Below are positions 1 to 11,580 of a DNA stretch of 64,000 bases, in pieces. Origin of the DNA: Siderastrea siderea. Taxonomy: Eukaryota; Cnidaria; Anthozoa; Scleractinia; Rhizangiidae. The number at the start of each line of letters is the position of its first letter. The stretch's first letter is position 1. Position numbers and translations under genes: made by a program. The notes beneath the pieces were generated by a model. It saw only the letters and a program-made list of their open reading frames with translations, did no database searches and was not told where the DNA came from. Where the stretch lies: NCBI GenBank assembly GCA_964030785.1, contig OZ034973.1:1384132-1448131 (forward strand), in the 5' to 3' direction.

Positions 1-374
1 GATCAATTGCACAACTCGCTTTGCAAAGTGATCGCGACTTCCGCGAACGGAATGAACTTTTATTCAAACTTTTAATTTTATCGTTCGATGGCCATGTTTT
101 CGCTTGCATCGCAAATTTCACAACAAATCTCGGCGATATTTCGCGGCAAAAGATATTTTTAGGTTCCGCATGTCACACCTGTAGCGAGTCCCACGGGATT
201 TTGCCGCTTTCTGATTGGCTCTTGTAAGCAATGAATGCCCTGCATTTTAATTTTTTACCACCCTCTATGCATAGACCAAAACCTTCTTTCCCTATATTTG
301 CATGTGATTTTTCATGTCCACCCACAGTTATTTTTTGCTCCCCAAATAAACTTGTTAGAACGTAAAAATCTTAC

Positions 375-1035
375 TTGTTGCTCGCTTAGACTTGTGATAT
401 GTGCCTGAAGACTTTGTAATTTTTTCTGAAGGTCGGGATTCTGCGAAAGAGAGATATTCGTGTTTGAAAATATTTCTCAAAAACTGCGCCAAGGCAAAAC
501 AATTGAAACCCAACACAGTGAAACATTCTCATAATAAAAGAAGCGAAATATGTTTACCTGTGGGTCTGTCTTGATCTCTTGGATTAAAATCTAGAAAAAA
601 CAAAAGAAGAAAGAATAAAATCAAAGTTTTGAGCGAACTGGAGCTATCCATCGCAAATAACGCATTTAACTTGAAGTTCAAGTGAAGTAATGGGGTGGTA
701 TACACTCACCGCGGAATTGATTAAATATGTAGCCGGCTCGCTCGAGTTTGAACAATTTCTCGACTTCGCTTTCGCCGCAGAATAACGGTTCTAGAACTTA
801 TAAACTTAACTGTTGCCGTTTAGTGTACCAATATTAATCTCTTTTAAAGTTAGAGCCGACAACAAGGCGATATAAATGAGCATTCAGTAGTTAGAATATC
901 GCAAAATCCTTTGCTAATCAGCATGCATAACACTTGTGGAGATAGTTTGTCAATGGCAGTTCGAAGTCGAAAATGCCGTACCTGATGTTGTTGAAGTTGG
1001 CTTTTCAACTGTGTTCGTAATTTTTCCAACTCCAT
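375..1035 (-). CDS. PHF21A: PHF21A (BHC80)-like, 5' coding exons 1-3 (partial, runs off the left edge)
   Basis: I see three coding exons on the minus strand: 1035-982 (18 codons from ATG, donor gtacgg), 590-558 (11 codons, acceptor tttctag, donor gtaaac) and 440-375 (22 codons, acceptor ttcgcag, donor gtaaga). All junctions are phase 0. The spliced product begins MELEKLRTQLKSQLQQHQ and continues QNPDLQKKLQSLQAHITSLS, a heptad-rich coiled coil. The N-terminus of vertebrate PHF21A begins MELQTLQEALK and continues [20 protein letters not shown], so the match is close in both length and register. Vertebrate PHF21A is a PHD-finger subunit of the LSD1-CoREST histone demethylase complex that reads unmodified H3K4. 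The PHD finger itself lies off the window, so PHF21A and PHF21B cannot be separated here. The gene diverges from the NUP50 gene. Confidence 0.8.
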
Positions 1036-1490
1036 CGAACAACAAGCTCCTTCTTTCCGGGTATTTTTTCGTTATTTCTAAAAGGCTAAACGGCGGAGGG
1101 GTACCATCTACGCTCTCCGAAGGGAAATGAAATGACCAAATACGTACACCAACGAGAGAGCAGCGCTCGCAAGTGCCCGGATGAAGGGTGCTTGCTTGCT
1201 CAAACTAATTTGAATAACCCTTCGGGTATCCCCGCTATACCTTAATCCCCTAAGGATGAAAAGAGATTTAAAGATGTGTTTCGAAATGCCTTTACGGTTA
1301 AGCAGCGTATCTGTGTTTGTGATTCAAGCAAGGAATTGGTGAAATATCAAATAATAATTTCCTGTTTTTGGTTAGACTAGTTTTTTACCGATTAATTTAA
1401 ATGCTAATTGAAAGCTAGGGGCAAGTTTACTACCTACGGAGGCAATATCCCTTGCTTCTCCGCACCAGCGCATGTGTGTTGCACGTCAAA
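1036..1490. promoter_or_regulatory. Divergent promoter region between PHF21A-like and NUP50-like genes
   Basis: About 455 bp separate two divergent start codons (minus-strand ATG at 1035, plus-strand ATG at 1491). The stretch must hold both 5' UTRs and probably a shared promoter. An ETS-like TTTCCGG lies at 1054-1060. No TATA box is evident. The bidirectional role is inferred from geometry only. Confidence 0.45.
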
Positions 1491-4400
1491 ATGGCGAAGA
1501 GAGTGGCTGACAGAGAACTGACTCAAGATAATTGGGACCAGGAAGATGAAGAAGAAGAAGTAAGCAAATCGCTTCACAGCTGAAAGTTTGTTTTGTCATT
1601 CGTTTCCTTTCCATGTGTTAATAACTTCATATTTCTGTGAGGGACAGTTACAAATATGAGTTTATCTGGCGTGCGTGCATGGCCCGCGCACATTTTTTCC
1701 CGGTTTTGTCGTTTCGAGGAAGTTAAAGTCTTCTTTTTTTGACAGGCTGGGCATTTTAAGGTTGCATCCAGTGAAGATTTAAGCAAAAGAAAGTAAGTTA
1801 AAAGCTTTTATTTATGGATTGATGTCGATGAAATCGAAACTTCGACCCCCGGGCATCTTTGTTCGAATATTTCTCCTTTCTTTTCCCCGGGTTAAAAAGC
1901 TGTTCAAATACCCCCATTTCAGGGCCGGAGGGCCTCGACGTTTCCTTTTACAGCTCCGTCAAAATAAGCTGTTGTGGCTCTAAGACACCCAGCCGCTAAG
2001 AGAGAAGGGAAAAAAAACATGCTACCCCCAACAAGCAAATACCACATTGTATTTTGTACCAAAACACTGCATGAGGTGTGTGTAGCTCAGGGTATGCTGT
2101 CGTCAGGAGATCTGAAATCTGGAGAAGTCTGCCTCCTGCTCAGGGGCTTCATTTCGCACTTTGGTCGCAAACAAAGGCGAGCATGAAACGCGAGTGACTG
2201 GTGACAGAGCGCGAAGGACCATGAGAAGGAGAAAGAAGAGAGGCGCCTGCTTTCTCCTTCCCGCCCTCCTTTGCACATGAATTTCCATCGCGAGAGAGAC
2301 ATCTGGGAATGAAGCAGTGGAGAAGTTCCATTTTGCACCAAACCGTATTATAAACCCACCCCCCCTCCCCAAATTAACCTAACCCTACCCCCCCAACATC
2401 AACCCACCCTTGGCCCACCCACAAAACCAACTCAGTCCTGCAAATTGAGCAAGAGCAGGGAATTTGCAGAAATCTGGGTATCCTTGAATGGGACAGTTGC
2501 TTATATGGCTGTAATATTGAAAACATATCTCCTTCTGATTCTGTAAGTGTTGGAACAGACCAGGTGAACGATGCGCAATAATGCACCTAGGAATCACAAC
2601 ATGAATTTGAAAAGCAGGGTTTTTTTTTTAATATCTGGACAAAAATTGGGGTTGAAATCTTAGGCCATTGGAGAGAAGATCCAAAGTTGCTATTATCCAG
2701 GGGATTTGGTACTCCATATGATAGAACAGGACATGAGTTCCATATCTGGGAGTCACAGGCAGGAAAATTTGCAGGAACTTTGTTCAGAAAGCCACGCTGA
2801 AGTTTTAACCTGGCTTAAATATTGCACCTGGGCTGAAATTCGCTATGTAGTTGCAGTTGAACTTCAGCTGGGGGGTGGGCTGAAATTTTAGCCTGTGCTG
2901 AAATTCGCCATGTGGTTGGGCCATAATTTATAAAACTTATAATAATAAACAATTATTCACCAAAGTGGAGGTCAATATTTATCTCGCAGCTTCATGGCTC
3001 AGCAAATATCCATCACTCTTCACCGACACTGAGGTAAATAATTGCTTTAGTATATACCAAACCTGTGCAAAAACAGCACCAAATAGTTCCTTTTTTCTGA
3101 GGAATGAGGGAAAATTTGCACACAAAATCCAGAAAAATCCCAGGAGGTGAATAGCAGATCCCAAGTCTGAGTAGCCAATCAGAGCGCACAAAAAACAGTA
3201 TCCACTGATATGGTAGATACTAACAACTGATATCGACTTAAACGAGAATTTTGGTAGTTCGGCAGAGTTTGCCACAAGAGCCTGCTCACTAGCTAGCCAG
3301 AGTTATTTACTTTAAATTTTGGCTTTTTGCTGCAGGATCATCAAGGCCAAAAGAAGAGTGAACCCCTCAGATAATCAGGTGTAAAAGTACTGTTAGTTGC
3401 ATCCAAGCATGGCTATGTTGTGGGGAAAAAAGTGACCTAATTTAGTATCAAACATGGCACTTTGTCATCAAGCAGTTGAAGTTTAAATCCCCTTTAAGGA
3501 TTTCTATCTTGTGTAAATTTTATGCACATACAGGCATGAAGATTTTATTTTTGACTTAAGTCTAACATATCTAAATTTTGAATGCCAGTACATGTACCTG
3601 TGTTTGTGAATAAACGAATCTCATTTTTGGTACAGTCACTGTGATTTTAAAGAAGTTGCTAAACACTTGAAAATGTAGGCTGTTAAAAATGTAAATTTTC
3701 TTGCAATGTCCAACCATTTATAATAATGTTCAAGTTCACGACTTTTTTTTTTTTTTGCAATATCCCACTATTAGTCCTGCAGAATTATGTTTTCTTCTCT
3801 GCTTTTGGAATGTCATATTAAAAACCTGGAAACAATAATATTAACGACTATTTATTTTATTTTATGGTTTTATACATGTTAACCAATTTTTGGAAGGAAA
3901 GGAATTAGCCCTTGTGTACTTGTTAATAGAAGTTGGGTCTATAACTGCGATGAGCTTCTTTATATTTAATAGTAATATTGTTGTTTTGTTGTTTTAGGGT
4001 GGAGGTGTTTTCCAGGGATTCTCAGGATTTGCTGGTCTCAACAACAACACTAAGGGTTTTGGCTCTAGTGCTTTTGCTGTCAAACCTCTAGCAGGAATAT
4101 CCAGTTTGCCATCAGGCTCAGCAAATGCATTCAGTGGTTTTAAACCCACCTCAACAGAAACTTCAGCCAGCCTAACCCTAGGCAAAGACAGTAATCAAAA
4201 TGGCTTCAAAACTATTTCCTCAGACAGCTCACGAGTGCCTAAACCCTCAAGCAGTTCTTATAATGACAATCTCAAGGCTTTAAATGAAAGTGTAGTTGCT
4301 TGGATACAGAAACATGTTAAGTTGAACCCATACATCGATTTAACGCCAATATTTAATGACTATAAGGAACACATGAAGAACATTGACATAAAATTTTCCA

Positions 4401-5866
4401 GTTCAGCGAATGAAAGAGACACACCTTCAAGTGTGTCACCAGCAACAGGCCTAACAAACCAACCTGCAATGACTTCATTGTTCAGTGCTCCGCCTCAGCC
4501 AACAGAGAGAACAGAAGCAAATGAAACAGAGGTAGTAAATACAGGTAAGAGCTTTGATCTCAGTATGCAGTTTTTAAAGAATGCTACATGTAATTGAAAT
4601 ATTTGTGGTTGGTTAGGTCATGCAAAAAGCTAGAAAATTCTGAGAAAACTTTTTGGTGAGGAATCTAATGTGATACCCTCTGAATATTTGGCATAATTGA
4701 ATTCATCTCATGCCATAACTTGTATTCTAATGAAAATGCAATCCATATTTTTATCGTCAGAAGGCAAGAGTTCTGAGAAGGAACCTGCGGCATGTGAGGC
4801 TGGAACATCCGCAGAGGGAACTGCAGAAGACGAAGTTCCCAAACCACAAAGGTAACTTGCTTTGTTGAGAATGCCTTCACACCTCAATGTGCAAAGTGCA
4901 ACCATTGTGGCCATAGGATAATTGACATAACAAAAGCAGGCAAATTATTGTTACAAGTTGTCACACTTTAACATGTGACACTAATAATAAATTATTATGA
5001 CATGAATTGTAGAGGATTATATTCATTTGTCTACTTTATTGTTACCTTCAAATTAAGGAGTTTTGAGGAAAGTATCAAAATGATAACTTTTTTCATTGAA
5101 AATGCTGGAAAACTGACTAGTGACGATCATTACAAAGTCAGTGAAAATATCATTTAATACATTTTCTATAGGTGTTTCACGAGAAAAAACTTGCATCTCC
5201 TGATAAGAGATTGACATTTCTAAAGAATAACTGCTTTTCAATAGACTTCTTGTTCATTTCTGGCATGTTGGTATGAGCAGAACTGAGACTAGTGATGACT
5301 TTGCGTGTGCTGCCCTTTGAAAATGTTTAATTTGTAGTAGTAAGCAGCTTAATAACACGAATATTAGGCAGTAGCGGTCTGGTCCTCTTGCCTGTTGACG
5401 TGATCCGGTATAGGTTTGACAAGGCTGAGTGCAAGTTTTAACAATACCAAATTAGTTGTATTAACAAGTATGGATCATTGTTTATTTTAGTGTTGTGGTT
5501 GCTGAAGAAGGAGCATTCTATTCCATAAAATGTAAGCTTTTCTTCAAGCGTGAATCAACTTGGGCTGAGTTGGGAATTGGAATGCTGAACCTCAAGAAAC
5601 TGGAAGGAAAAACACAAGTGCTGGTGCGACATGATACGGCTTTGGGAAAAATTATTTTAAATGTGTACCTTGCTGAAAGCACCCCTATCAGTCGATCTGG
5701 GAAAAACAACGTGATCTTGGTATCTGTACCAAACCCTCCTCTCTACACCAAGGACAGTGAGGGAGATAACAGCAAACCAGCAACTTATTTAATTAAAGTG
5801 AAAACTGCTGAAAATGCAGATGAACTCTTTGCACAGCTGGATAAAAACAAACCATCCGGCAATTAG
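1491..5866 (+). CDS. NUP50: NUP50-like nucleoporin, complete 6-exon gene
   Basis: Exons are 1491-1559, 1746-1792, 3336-3378, 3998-4544, 4761-4851 and 5491-5866 (stop TAG). Every junction is GT-AG and in phase, giving 390 residues (human NUP50 is 468). The N-terminus MAKRVADRELTQDNWDQEDE is the signature importin-alpha-binding start of NUP50, followed by the basic KAKRR patch encoded by exon 3. Exon 4 encodes a short region with sparse FG-type motifs (GFSGF, KGFG) and a Ser/Thr-rich linker. Exon 6 encodes a C-terminal Ran-binding (RanBP1-type) domain (WAELGIGMLNLKK, then LGKIILNVYLAE). In vertebrates this protein sits at the nuclear basket and helps disassemble importin-alpha/cargo complexes. 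The start is fixed by the family N-terminus. It diverges from PHF21A-like. Confidence 0.93.
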
Positions 5867-6680
5867 GATTTCTCTTTTTAAACATTTCCGAAGAACGAAT
5901 GTGAGAATTTGCAACACAAATGGTACCAGGGAAACGTTCTGCTCAGTGGCTCTCATTTGCCTTACCCACAGAGACAGAAAAGGTGGAACTTTGTGCAACA
6001 CTAGATATGATGCTAAGAAGGAAGGGTTAAGCCAGTGGTACACTGAGCAATTTTATAAGTATCTTGCAGTACAGAAATGTTTCTAAAAACAATCAACAGT
6101 ATCAAATGTTAAAAGGATGCTTTTTTCCCAGAGATCCTGCCACTGCAGGCACACAATCCAAATCACCACTGCCATATCAGATTGTAGCTTAAAATTTGCT
6201 GGTAATTCAACAGCTATTGCCTTCTTTTACCATATGCTTGCCACTGGAATTAAAACCAAGAGTCTTCAACAAACCAGTTGGTTTTCTAACTGGACTACGT
6301 GGAAGAATTTTTTTCTCAGCAGAAAGATGAAATTTGCATGCAGTTTCGGTGGAAATTCACTGGCAATCAAATCAGCTTGTGTGTGCCCGGTTTTTGTTAA
6401 GATCTCAGGTTGAAATAGAAGCAGACATAATGACATGCCTGGGCATTGTTAACTACAAAATAATGACAACTTAAAACTACAAGATTAGTGAGTTGAGTGG
6501 AACTCTTATTTTCTTTGAAAGGAAACACTTTTAAATGAGCTCAACAACCTTATTATCTTTTGTGTAAAGATCCTGGAACAATTTTTAGTTTATGTTTGTA
6601 ATCTAATGAATTAGATTTTGATTTCAATATTGTGAATTATCTATTTTGAATCTAATAAAGCAAAGTTTTTTACACTGTTC
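5867..6680 (+). other. NUP50-like 3' UTR with polyadenylation signal
   Basis: No coding capacity follows the stop codon at 5866. A canonical AATAAA at 6654-6659 followed by a T-rich stretch marks the likely 3' end, giving a UTR of about 800 nt. Confidence 0.6.
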
Positions 6681-7060
6681 GTTTTCTCTTTGATGGTCTT
6701 TGATTGTCTCCAGGGCTAGGAAGTGATGATAAAACTTGAATAACCAAAACATGTTCACACAACACACCAGCAACACTAATAAAGTTCATTTATTATAATA
6801 AATTCGCTCACCTCAGAAAATGTTTACTTACAAAGAATTACAGCAATAACTGAAAGTAAATTGTAAACAAGGCACGGTAGTCTGTCTGGTATAAATGTCC
6901 ACATCTCGAAAAGAACCCTTGTTGATGGCATTGACTAATTATTTAAACAGTTAGCAAGATTATTTAATTTAAGAAAGGTTAATCAATTACTGGTAACAAC
7001 ATAGCTGAAAAACCTGTGGCCTCAATCAAAAACTACCGGCCTAAAACTAAAACTACACAG

Positions 7061-7679
7061 TACATTTACAGTCAAAATACTCAGCGCATTCCGCTCATTA
7101 TTTAGGAATGATTTTCATTAATTGGGAACGGGTTGCACTATTGGAATCAAAATTCTATTTTTAAATTGAAGATTGAAATGTTCCAACAGTAGACATTCAA
7201 AGTAACGCATGTTGATTGGATTGTTACTAACAAAACCCAAAAGGTCACCCACGAAATACGAAACCGTTGGCGGCTGTTGGTTTCAGTCAGTTTGACATTA
7301 CAGGGAATTTTTCTCAATTTTCAGGAACATTTGTTGTGCATTTACAGCACACTTGTTTTTAAGAAATTATTCTTTACAGTTTTACAACAGACTGCTTTTT
7401 TAGGTGGAATAGTGCCTGCAATTCATATTTTGTTGAGCGAACACAAATCAGGCCAGACACGTAAAGCCGCCAACGGTCTGCTACTTGCACGTGAACATTT
7501 GCCAGATGTCAATAATAAACCAATCAGCATTCCTTATCTGGAACAAGGCCACTGTTGGAACATTACAATATTCAATCTGAAAGTGGGATCTTGATTCCGA
7601 TAATTCAATCCGTTCCCAATTAATGAAAGTCATTCCCAAATAATAAGCGGAATGTGCTGAGTATTTCGACTGTAAGTAC
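7061..7679. mobile_element. 619-bp foldback TIR element (non-autonomous)
   Basis: The two ends are long imperfect inverted repeats of at least 130 bp. The left starts TACATTTACAGTCAAAATAC and the right, reverse-complemented, starts TACTTACAGTCGAAATAC. Both continue through ACTCAGCRCATTCCGC and TTAATTGGGAACGG. Inner segments (ACCGTTGGCGGCT at 7264 and its complement near 7466) are also inverted, so most of the element can fold on itself. It has no transposase frame. The flanking 380 bp (6681-7060) shows nothing recognisable. Confidence 0.7.
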
Positions 7680-7972
7680 ACAATAAATATCTTGTTTCAC
7701 TGTGCAGCTTGCTAAAAATTATTATCCTAAATTATTTGTGATAATGCTGATATTTCAACAAGTTGAGTGGAAATCATCTTCAGCCATGTAAATCACAATC
7801 TGAACTTACACCACATCAACCCTGGCAGAAATCACTGAAAGCAACCAACCTTGCATCTGCAACATCACAGGTCGACACACTACTGCAAAATACTACTTAC
7901 AGAGATTTTAATAAATAATTACTATGGACGGTATGGTGCAAGTAAAAGACCATTAATACAGACATTAGACTC

Positions 7973-8460
7973 TCTCCCCCAGGATGGGGTACTGATGGGG
8001 ATGTGCGAAGCCCTTTTTGGGGTAGAAATTTGCTTTCCGAGGCCTTTTTTTGGGTGAGGAATTTTGTGGTGACTTTTCTTGGGTAAAAGACTTTGGGGGT
8101 TGACAAAAAGTGTAACCCGTGCTGGGTTCTCATTTCGTAGTTATAAAGCAACATCAAGCCCTCATTTATAAATATAGCAGATATTATTTAATCTATATCA
8201 AATACATTAAGAGTTCCGTTTGTTGTTCCCAGGACAAAATTTTTTGCTCTCAATGTTCGAAAAATGACTGCAGATTGCCTAACGTTTTCAGCAGATTCCT
8301 GAGAATGAAACTTGGGTGCAAAAAATTGTCTTCATGTTTTTTGTTTTTCTTTTTAATTTTCATGCAGAGAAAAAAATGGACTTTTCTTGGGTCAAGTTCT
8401 GGGCTGTTGGACTTTTTTTGGGTCTGGCTTTGGCCCATAGGCCTTTTTTTGAGTATAACA
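7973..8460. repeat. G/T-rich imperfect direct repeat tract
   Basis: The motif CTTTTTTTGGGT and close variants recur (around 8010, 8045, 8080, 8380, 8415, 8445) in a low-complexity G/T-rich setting, interrupted by unique sequence at 8120-8370. This looks like a decayed repeat. No gene was found in 7680-8717. Confidence 0.35.
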
Positions 8461-8717
8461 ATTTGTCTTCACTCGCACATGTCCATCACTATTATACCTG
8501 AGTACCTTCCCAACCCCCTGGGCTGTGTCCATTGGGTGTGGATTACATCACAGAGCTTGACTGTATGAAAGGTACCAAAACTGATTGTATATTAAATAAC
8601 TGAATGACAGACAGTATAGATGCTACCAAGCAACCAGCTGCCAAAACTTCATAAAAATATTTCAAGGTACAACTTGTACAAGAAAACTAGCCTGATTGTC
8701 AGGTGGTCTGAGAATAC

Positions 8718-8900
8718 CTCCTATCACACATAGGGCCTGAGACAGAAGGACTCTATTGTTTTTATTGAACAACGCTAAATTTAGAGCAAAAATTGCTAAA
8801 AACGGGCACTATTCGCTAATAGGCACCCACTGAGGAGAGACACTATCGCGTCGCGTGATCGATTTTGACCAATGGGAGCACACCAAAATTTAGTGTTGAA
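8718..8900 (-). repeat. Interspersed repeat, copy A (inverted relative to 38999-39178)
   Basis: This segment matches the reverse complement of 38999-39178 over nearly its whole length. Shared blocks include CTGAGACAGAAG, CAACGCTAAATTT, CACTATCGCG and CAATGGGAGCAC. The core 8768-8899 is bounded by inverted CAACGCTAAATTT and AAATTTAGTGTTG. Confidence 0.65.
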
Positions 8901-8903
8901 CTA

Positions 8904-8945
8904 TAAACTATACTATACTATACTGTAATATACTATACTATACTA
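8904..8945. repeat. TATAC pentanucleotide microsatellite, left remnant
   Basis: A short imperfect (TATAC)n run with the same unit as the large array at 9883-10240. It is separated from that array by a 937-bp TIR element, so the two were probably one array before the insertion. Confidence 0.8.
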
Positions 8946-8946
8946 C

Positions 8947-9883
8947 AGGGACCACGCAGAGGGAGGGGCTGGGGGGCTTTAGCCCCCCCCCCCCCACTTT
9001 TGTGCAAAAATAAATAAATTAAATAAAACAAAAAATAAAAAGAGAAAGAAGCAAAAAAATGCAAAAAAAAAACAGCTTATAAGGGACAAAAGTTACTGAC
9101 AAAGTAGACGCGCAGATGAGTTGACAAACAGACATTGTCATAAAGAATTAGATATAAGTGGCAATAATTATCAAATAATTTTTCAGTTTTAACCTTGTGC
9201 TAGTACAGGTTTTTTCTTTTAAATGGCTTCTTTCTGCAAGCGGACCTCTCAGACGTGTTATTTCGTGATTGGTAAATTTCGATCCAAACTCATGACTGGG
9301 TTAAGCTTATAAGGCGATTCCCAAACAAATTGTTCGGTTGATTGTCGAGTCCAGTTGATAAAGGTACGATAATTACAGTCTCAACCTTGATCTTTTAACA
9401 ACGAGCATGAAGTTATATTATTGTTTGTCTTTTTATTCGTCCTGGTTTTAGCTCAATCAGCGAAAAGTCCGTCTTTTAATACAAGGTTTCAAGGATCAGT
9501 GAGCAGTCATATCGCAAATTTTGTTGAGTAACGTTTCTTTATGGCAACATTTTGTCATCATAAATATTTTAAATGAAGAATTGTGCACAATATACCTCAC
9601 ATCGGTTTTTGGGTTATTTATAGTAATTAAAGGTTGAGATCAGTAGTACTACAGTCAAGGATATTTCAATTTAGTGATAGTTAATTTACAGATCCGATAG
9701 CGACAGCACTGAACATTTGGAAATAAAAATTTAGTTTGCTATTTATAAATGCATTTCCCGTCATTTTAAAGGAATTAAAATCAAAATTTTCATGTATGCC
9801 CTCCACCCCCACCCCCACCCCCCCAATTTGGCCCACACGTTCGTCTTTAGCCCCCCCACTCAAAAACTTGCTGCGTGGTCCCT
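8947..9883. mobile_element. hAT-like non-autonomous TIR element inserted in a microsatellite
   Basis: The ends are 13-bp perfect inverted repeats (AGGGACCACGCAG at the left, CTGCGTGGTCCCT at the right). The subterminal C-rich CTTTAGCCCCCCC runs are in the same orientation at both ends. The CAGGGACC-like terminus is reminiscent of hAT elements. The target duplication cannot be read because both flanks are repeats of the same 5-mer. The interior (9000-9800) is AT-rich and has no transposase frame. Confidence 0.6.
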
Positions 9884-10240
9884 ATACTATACTATACTAT
9901 ACTATACTATACTATACTATACTATACTATACTATACTATACTATACTATACTATACTATACTATACTATACTATACTATACTATACTATACTATACTAT
10001 ACTATACTATACTATACTATACTATACTATACTATACTATACTATACTATACTATACTATACTATACTATACTATACTATACTATACTATACTATACTAT
10101 ACTATACTATACTATACTATACTATACTATACTATACTATACTATACTATACTATACTATACTATACTATACTATACTATACTATACTATACTATACTAT
10201 ACTATACTATACTATACTATACTATACTATACTATACTAT
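9883..10240. repeat. Perfect ACTAT pentanucleotide array, about 72 copies
   Basis: The sequence is 358 bp of uninterrupted 5-bp repeats with no visible substitution. It stops 10 bp short of the stop codon of the minus-strand ABHD14-like gene, so it most likely lies in that gene's 3' UTR as (AUAGU)n. The open plus-strand frames across it are periodicity artefacts. Confidence 0.97.
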
Positions 10241-10250
10241 GACTTTGTGT

Positions 10251-11036
10251 TCAATCCAGTTTCCCAAGAAACTCAAGCACTTTGGTATGGAATTCTTCTG
10301 GGTTGTCAAGGTAACATGGATGTGTTGCTCCTTTCATCATGAAAACCTCACTATTCGGGATCTCTTTCATTTTATCAGCATATTGTTCAAAACCTTTGTC
10401 CTTTTCCCCATAAACTATTAAAGTAGGAAGATCAAGTTCTTTAAAGTCTGCTTCATAATTAGCTACAGCTCCTGGAGCAACTGGAATAAAGCCTCGTAAT
10501 TCTCTGCTGTGCTCTTTGTTCATTGCAAACGGTATAGCATACGAACCACTCATAGACGGAGCCACAACAACTGGCTTCTCTAAGTTCAATTTCTTTAGTA
10601 ATTCGGCCAGGAATTGAACTTTTCCTTCTGGATCAGTGGGGGACTTGACTCTCATGGAATCTCCATGTTCTGGTAGATCCACCGCTAGTACAGTATAGCC
10701 TTTGGAGCTCAAGGCCTTGAATGTTCCGATATCTTGCCAATTTCTGGACGTGAATCTAGCACCATGTAACAGCAACACTGCAAATTTCGAGTTTTCAGCT
10801 AAAACCTGACGATAAAATATCCCTTTATCGTTGTGATCCCAGCTGAGATATTTCTCCTCTACAGTTTGATCTTGCGACTCCATGTTGACCACTTTATCAT
10901 TTGCCGTCACTCCAGAGTTCGTCCACCAGTGCTTGCACAAAGAGGAATAGAAAAACAAAACAGCCAACGCAACAACTGAAAACAGAGCGATGGTAACTTT
11001 CCATTTGATCGTCACGTTCAAAGCCAAGTTCGCCAT
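10251..11036 (-). CDS. ABHD14-like alpha/beta hydrolase, single exon, membrane-anchored
   Basis: An uninterrupted 261-residue frame. Residues 12-32 form a hydrophobic N-terminal anchor (IALFSVVALAVLFFY), as in vertebrate ABHD14A. The hydrolase fold follows. LLLHGARF (88-95) is the oxyanion region, and the nucleophile is Ser161 in A-P-S-M-S-G. The acid is Asp213 in VYGEKD and the base is His239 in GATHPCYL. The ending NPEEFHTKVLEFL matches the family. ABHD14B acts as a serine hydrolase and lysine deacetylase in mammals, while the ABHD14A substrate is unknown. It is head-to-head with a paralogue at 11581. Both genes lack introns, unlike the vertebrate genes. The 3' side abuts the ACTAT array. 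Confidence 0.9.
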   Translation of the reverse strand: MANLALNVTIKWKVTIALFSVVALAVLFFYSSLCKHWWTNSGVTANDKVVNMESQDQTVEEKYLSWDHNDKGIFYRQVLAENSKFAVLLLHGARFTSRNWQDIGTFKALSSKGYTVLAVDLPEHGDSMRVKSPTDPEGKVQFLAELLKKLNLEKPVVVAPSMSGSYAIPFAMNKEHSRELRGFIPVAPGAVANYEADFKELDLPTLIVYGEKDKGFEQYADKMKEIPNSEVFMMKGATHPCYLDNPEEFHTKVLEFLGKLD

Positions 11037-11580
11037 ATTCAGGTCGTCAGTCCCTACCCTTAGTTCTAACGAAGGAGAGAGGAACGGAGCAAAATACGAC
11101 CGGATTAGGCTAGCGCGGGAGGGGAGGGGGGGGGAGAGGTTAGACTAAATATTCGTAGTTTTTGCTCCATGTTTTCTTTATTTGTTTTCTTTCCTTATTT
11201 TTTCATATTGGCAGGTGACGGGATAGAAGATAGTTTAATATTTTATTTTATTATTACTTTTTTATTTGCGAGGTTTTACCTGCCTTTCCACTCCCCACGC
11301 CCTACCCCCTCTTTCCGCAACTTCTGGCCGTCAAGACGATGTGTTGGCGATGTATATGTTTCCACAGTAATTTTATGGGTTTTCAAACATTTATGTGCAG
11401 GTTGATTCATATGTGCTTTCAAAAACAGTGTTCATTGCGTGTCGTGTCGCCAACTGGCTCCAATATAATTTTTGCCCGACCAATTAGGGCACGCGTTCAT
11501 ATCAACAAAAACATGGAATATTGTTTTGGCAGGCCAGCATAGGCAGCTGGGAAGGCTGCAATATCACGCTCGAGTGTGTC
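11037..11580. promoter_or_regulatory. Shared intergenic region of the divergent ABHD14-like pair
   Basis: About 540 bp lie between two divergent start codons, with a G-rich tract near 11115-11140 and T-rich sequence at 11160-11270. No other gene was found. The bidirectional promoter role is inferred from geometry. Confidence 0.4.

Noticed and set aside
5814..6413. Open frames after the NUP50 stop codon
   Set aside because: They overlap the coding end in another frame or sit in the 3' UTR before AATAAA, with no domain resemblance.
9736..10421. Long open frames across the ACTAT array (YTILY repeats)
   Set aside because: A stop-free 5-bp repeat is open in all three plus frames. The frames merely extend into flanking transposon and antisense hydrolase sequence.
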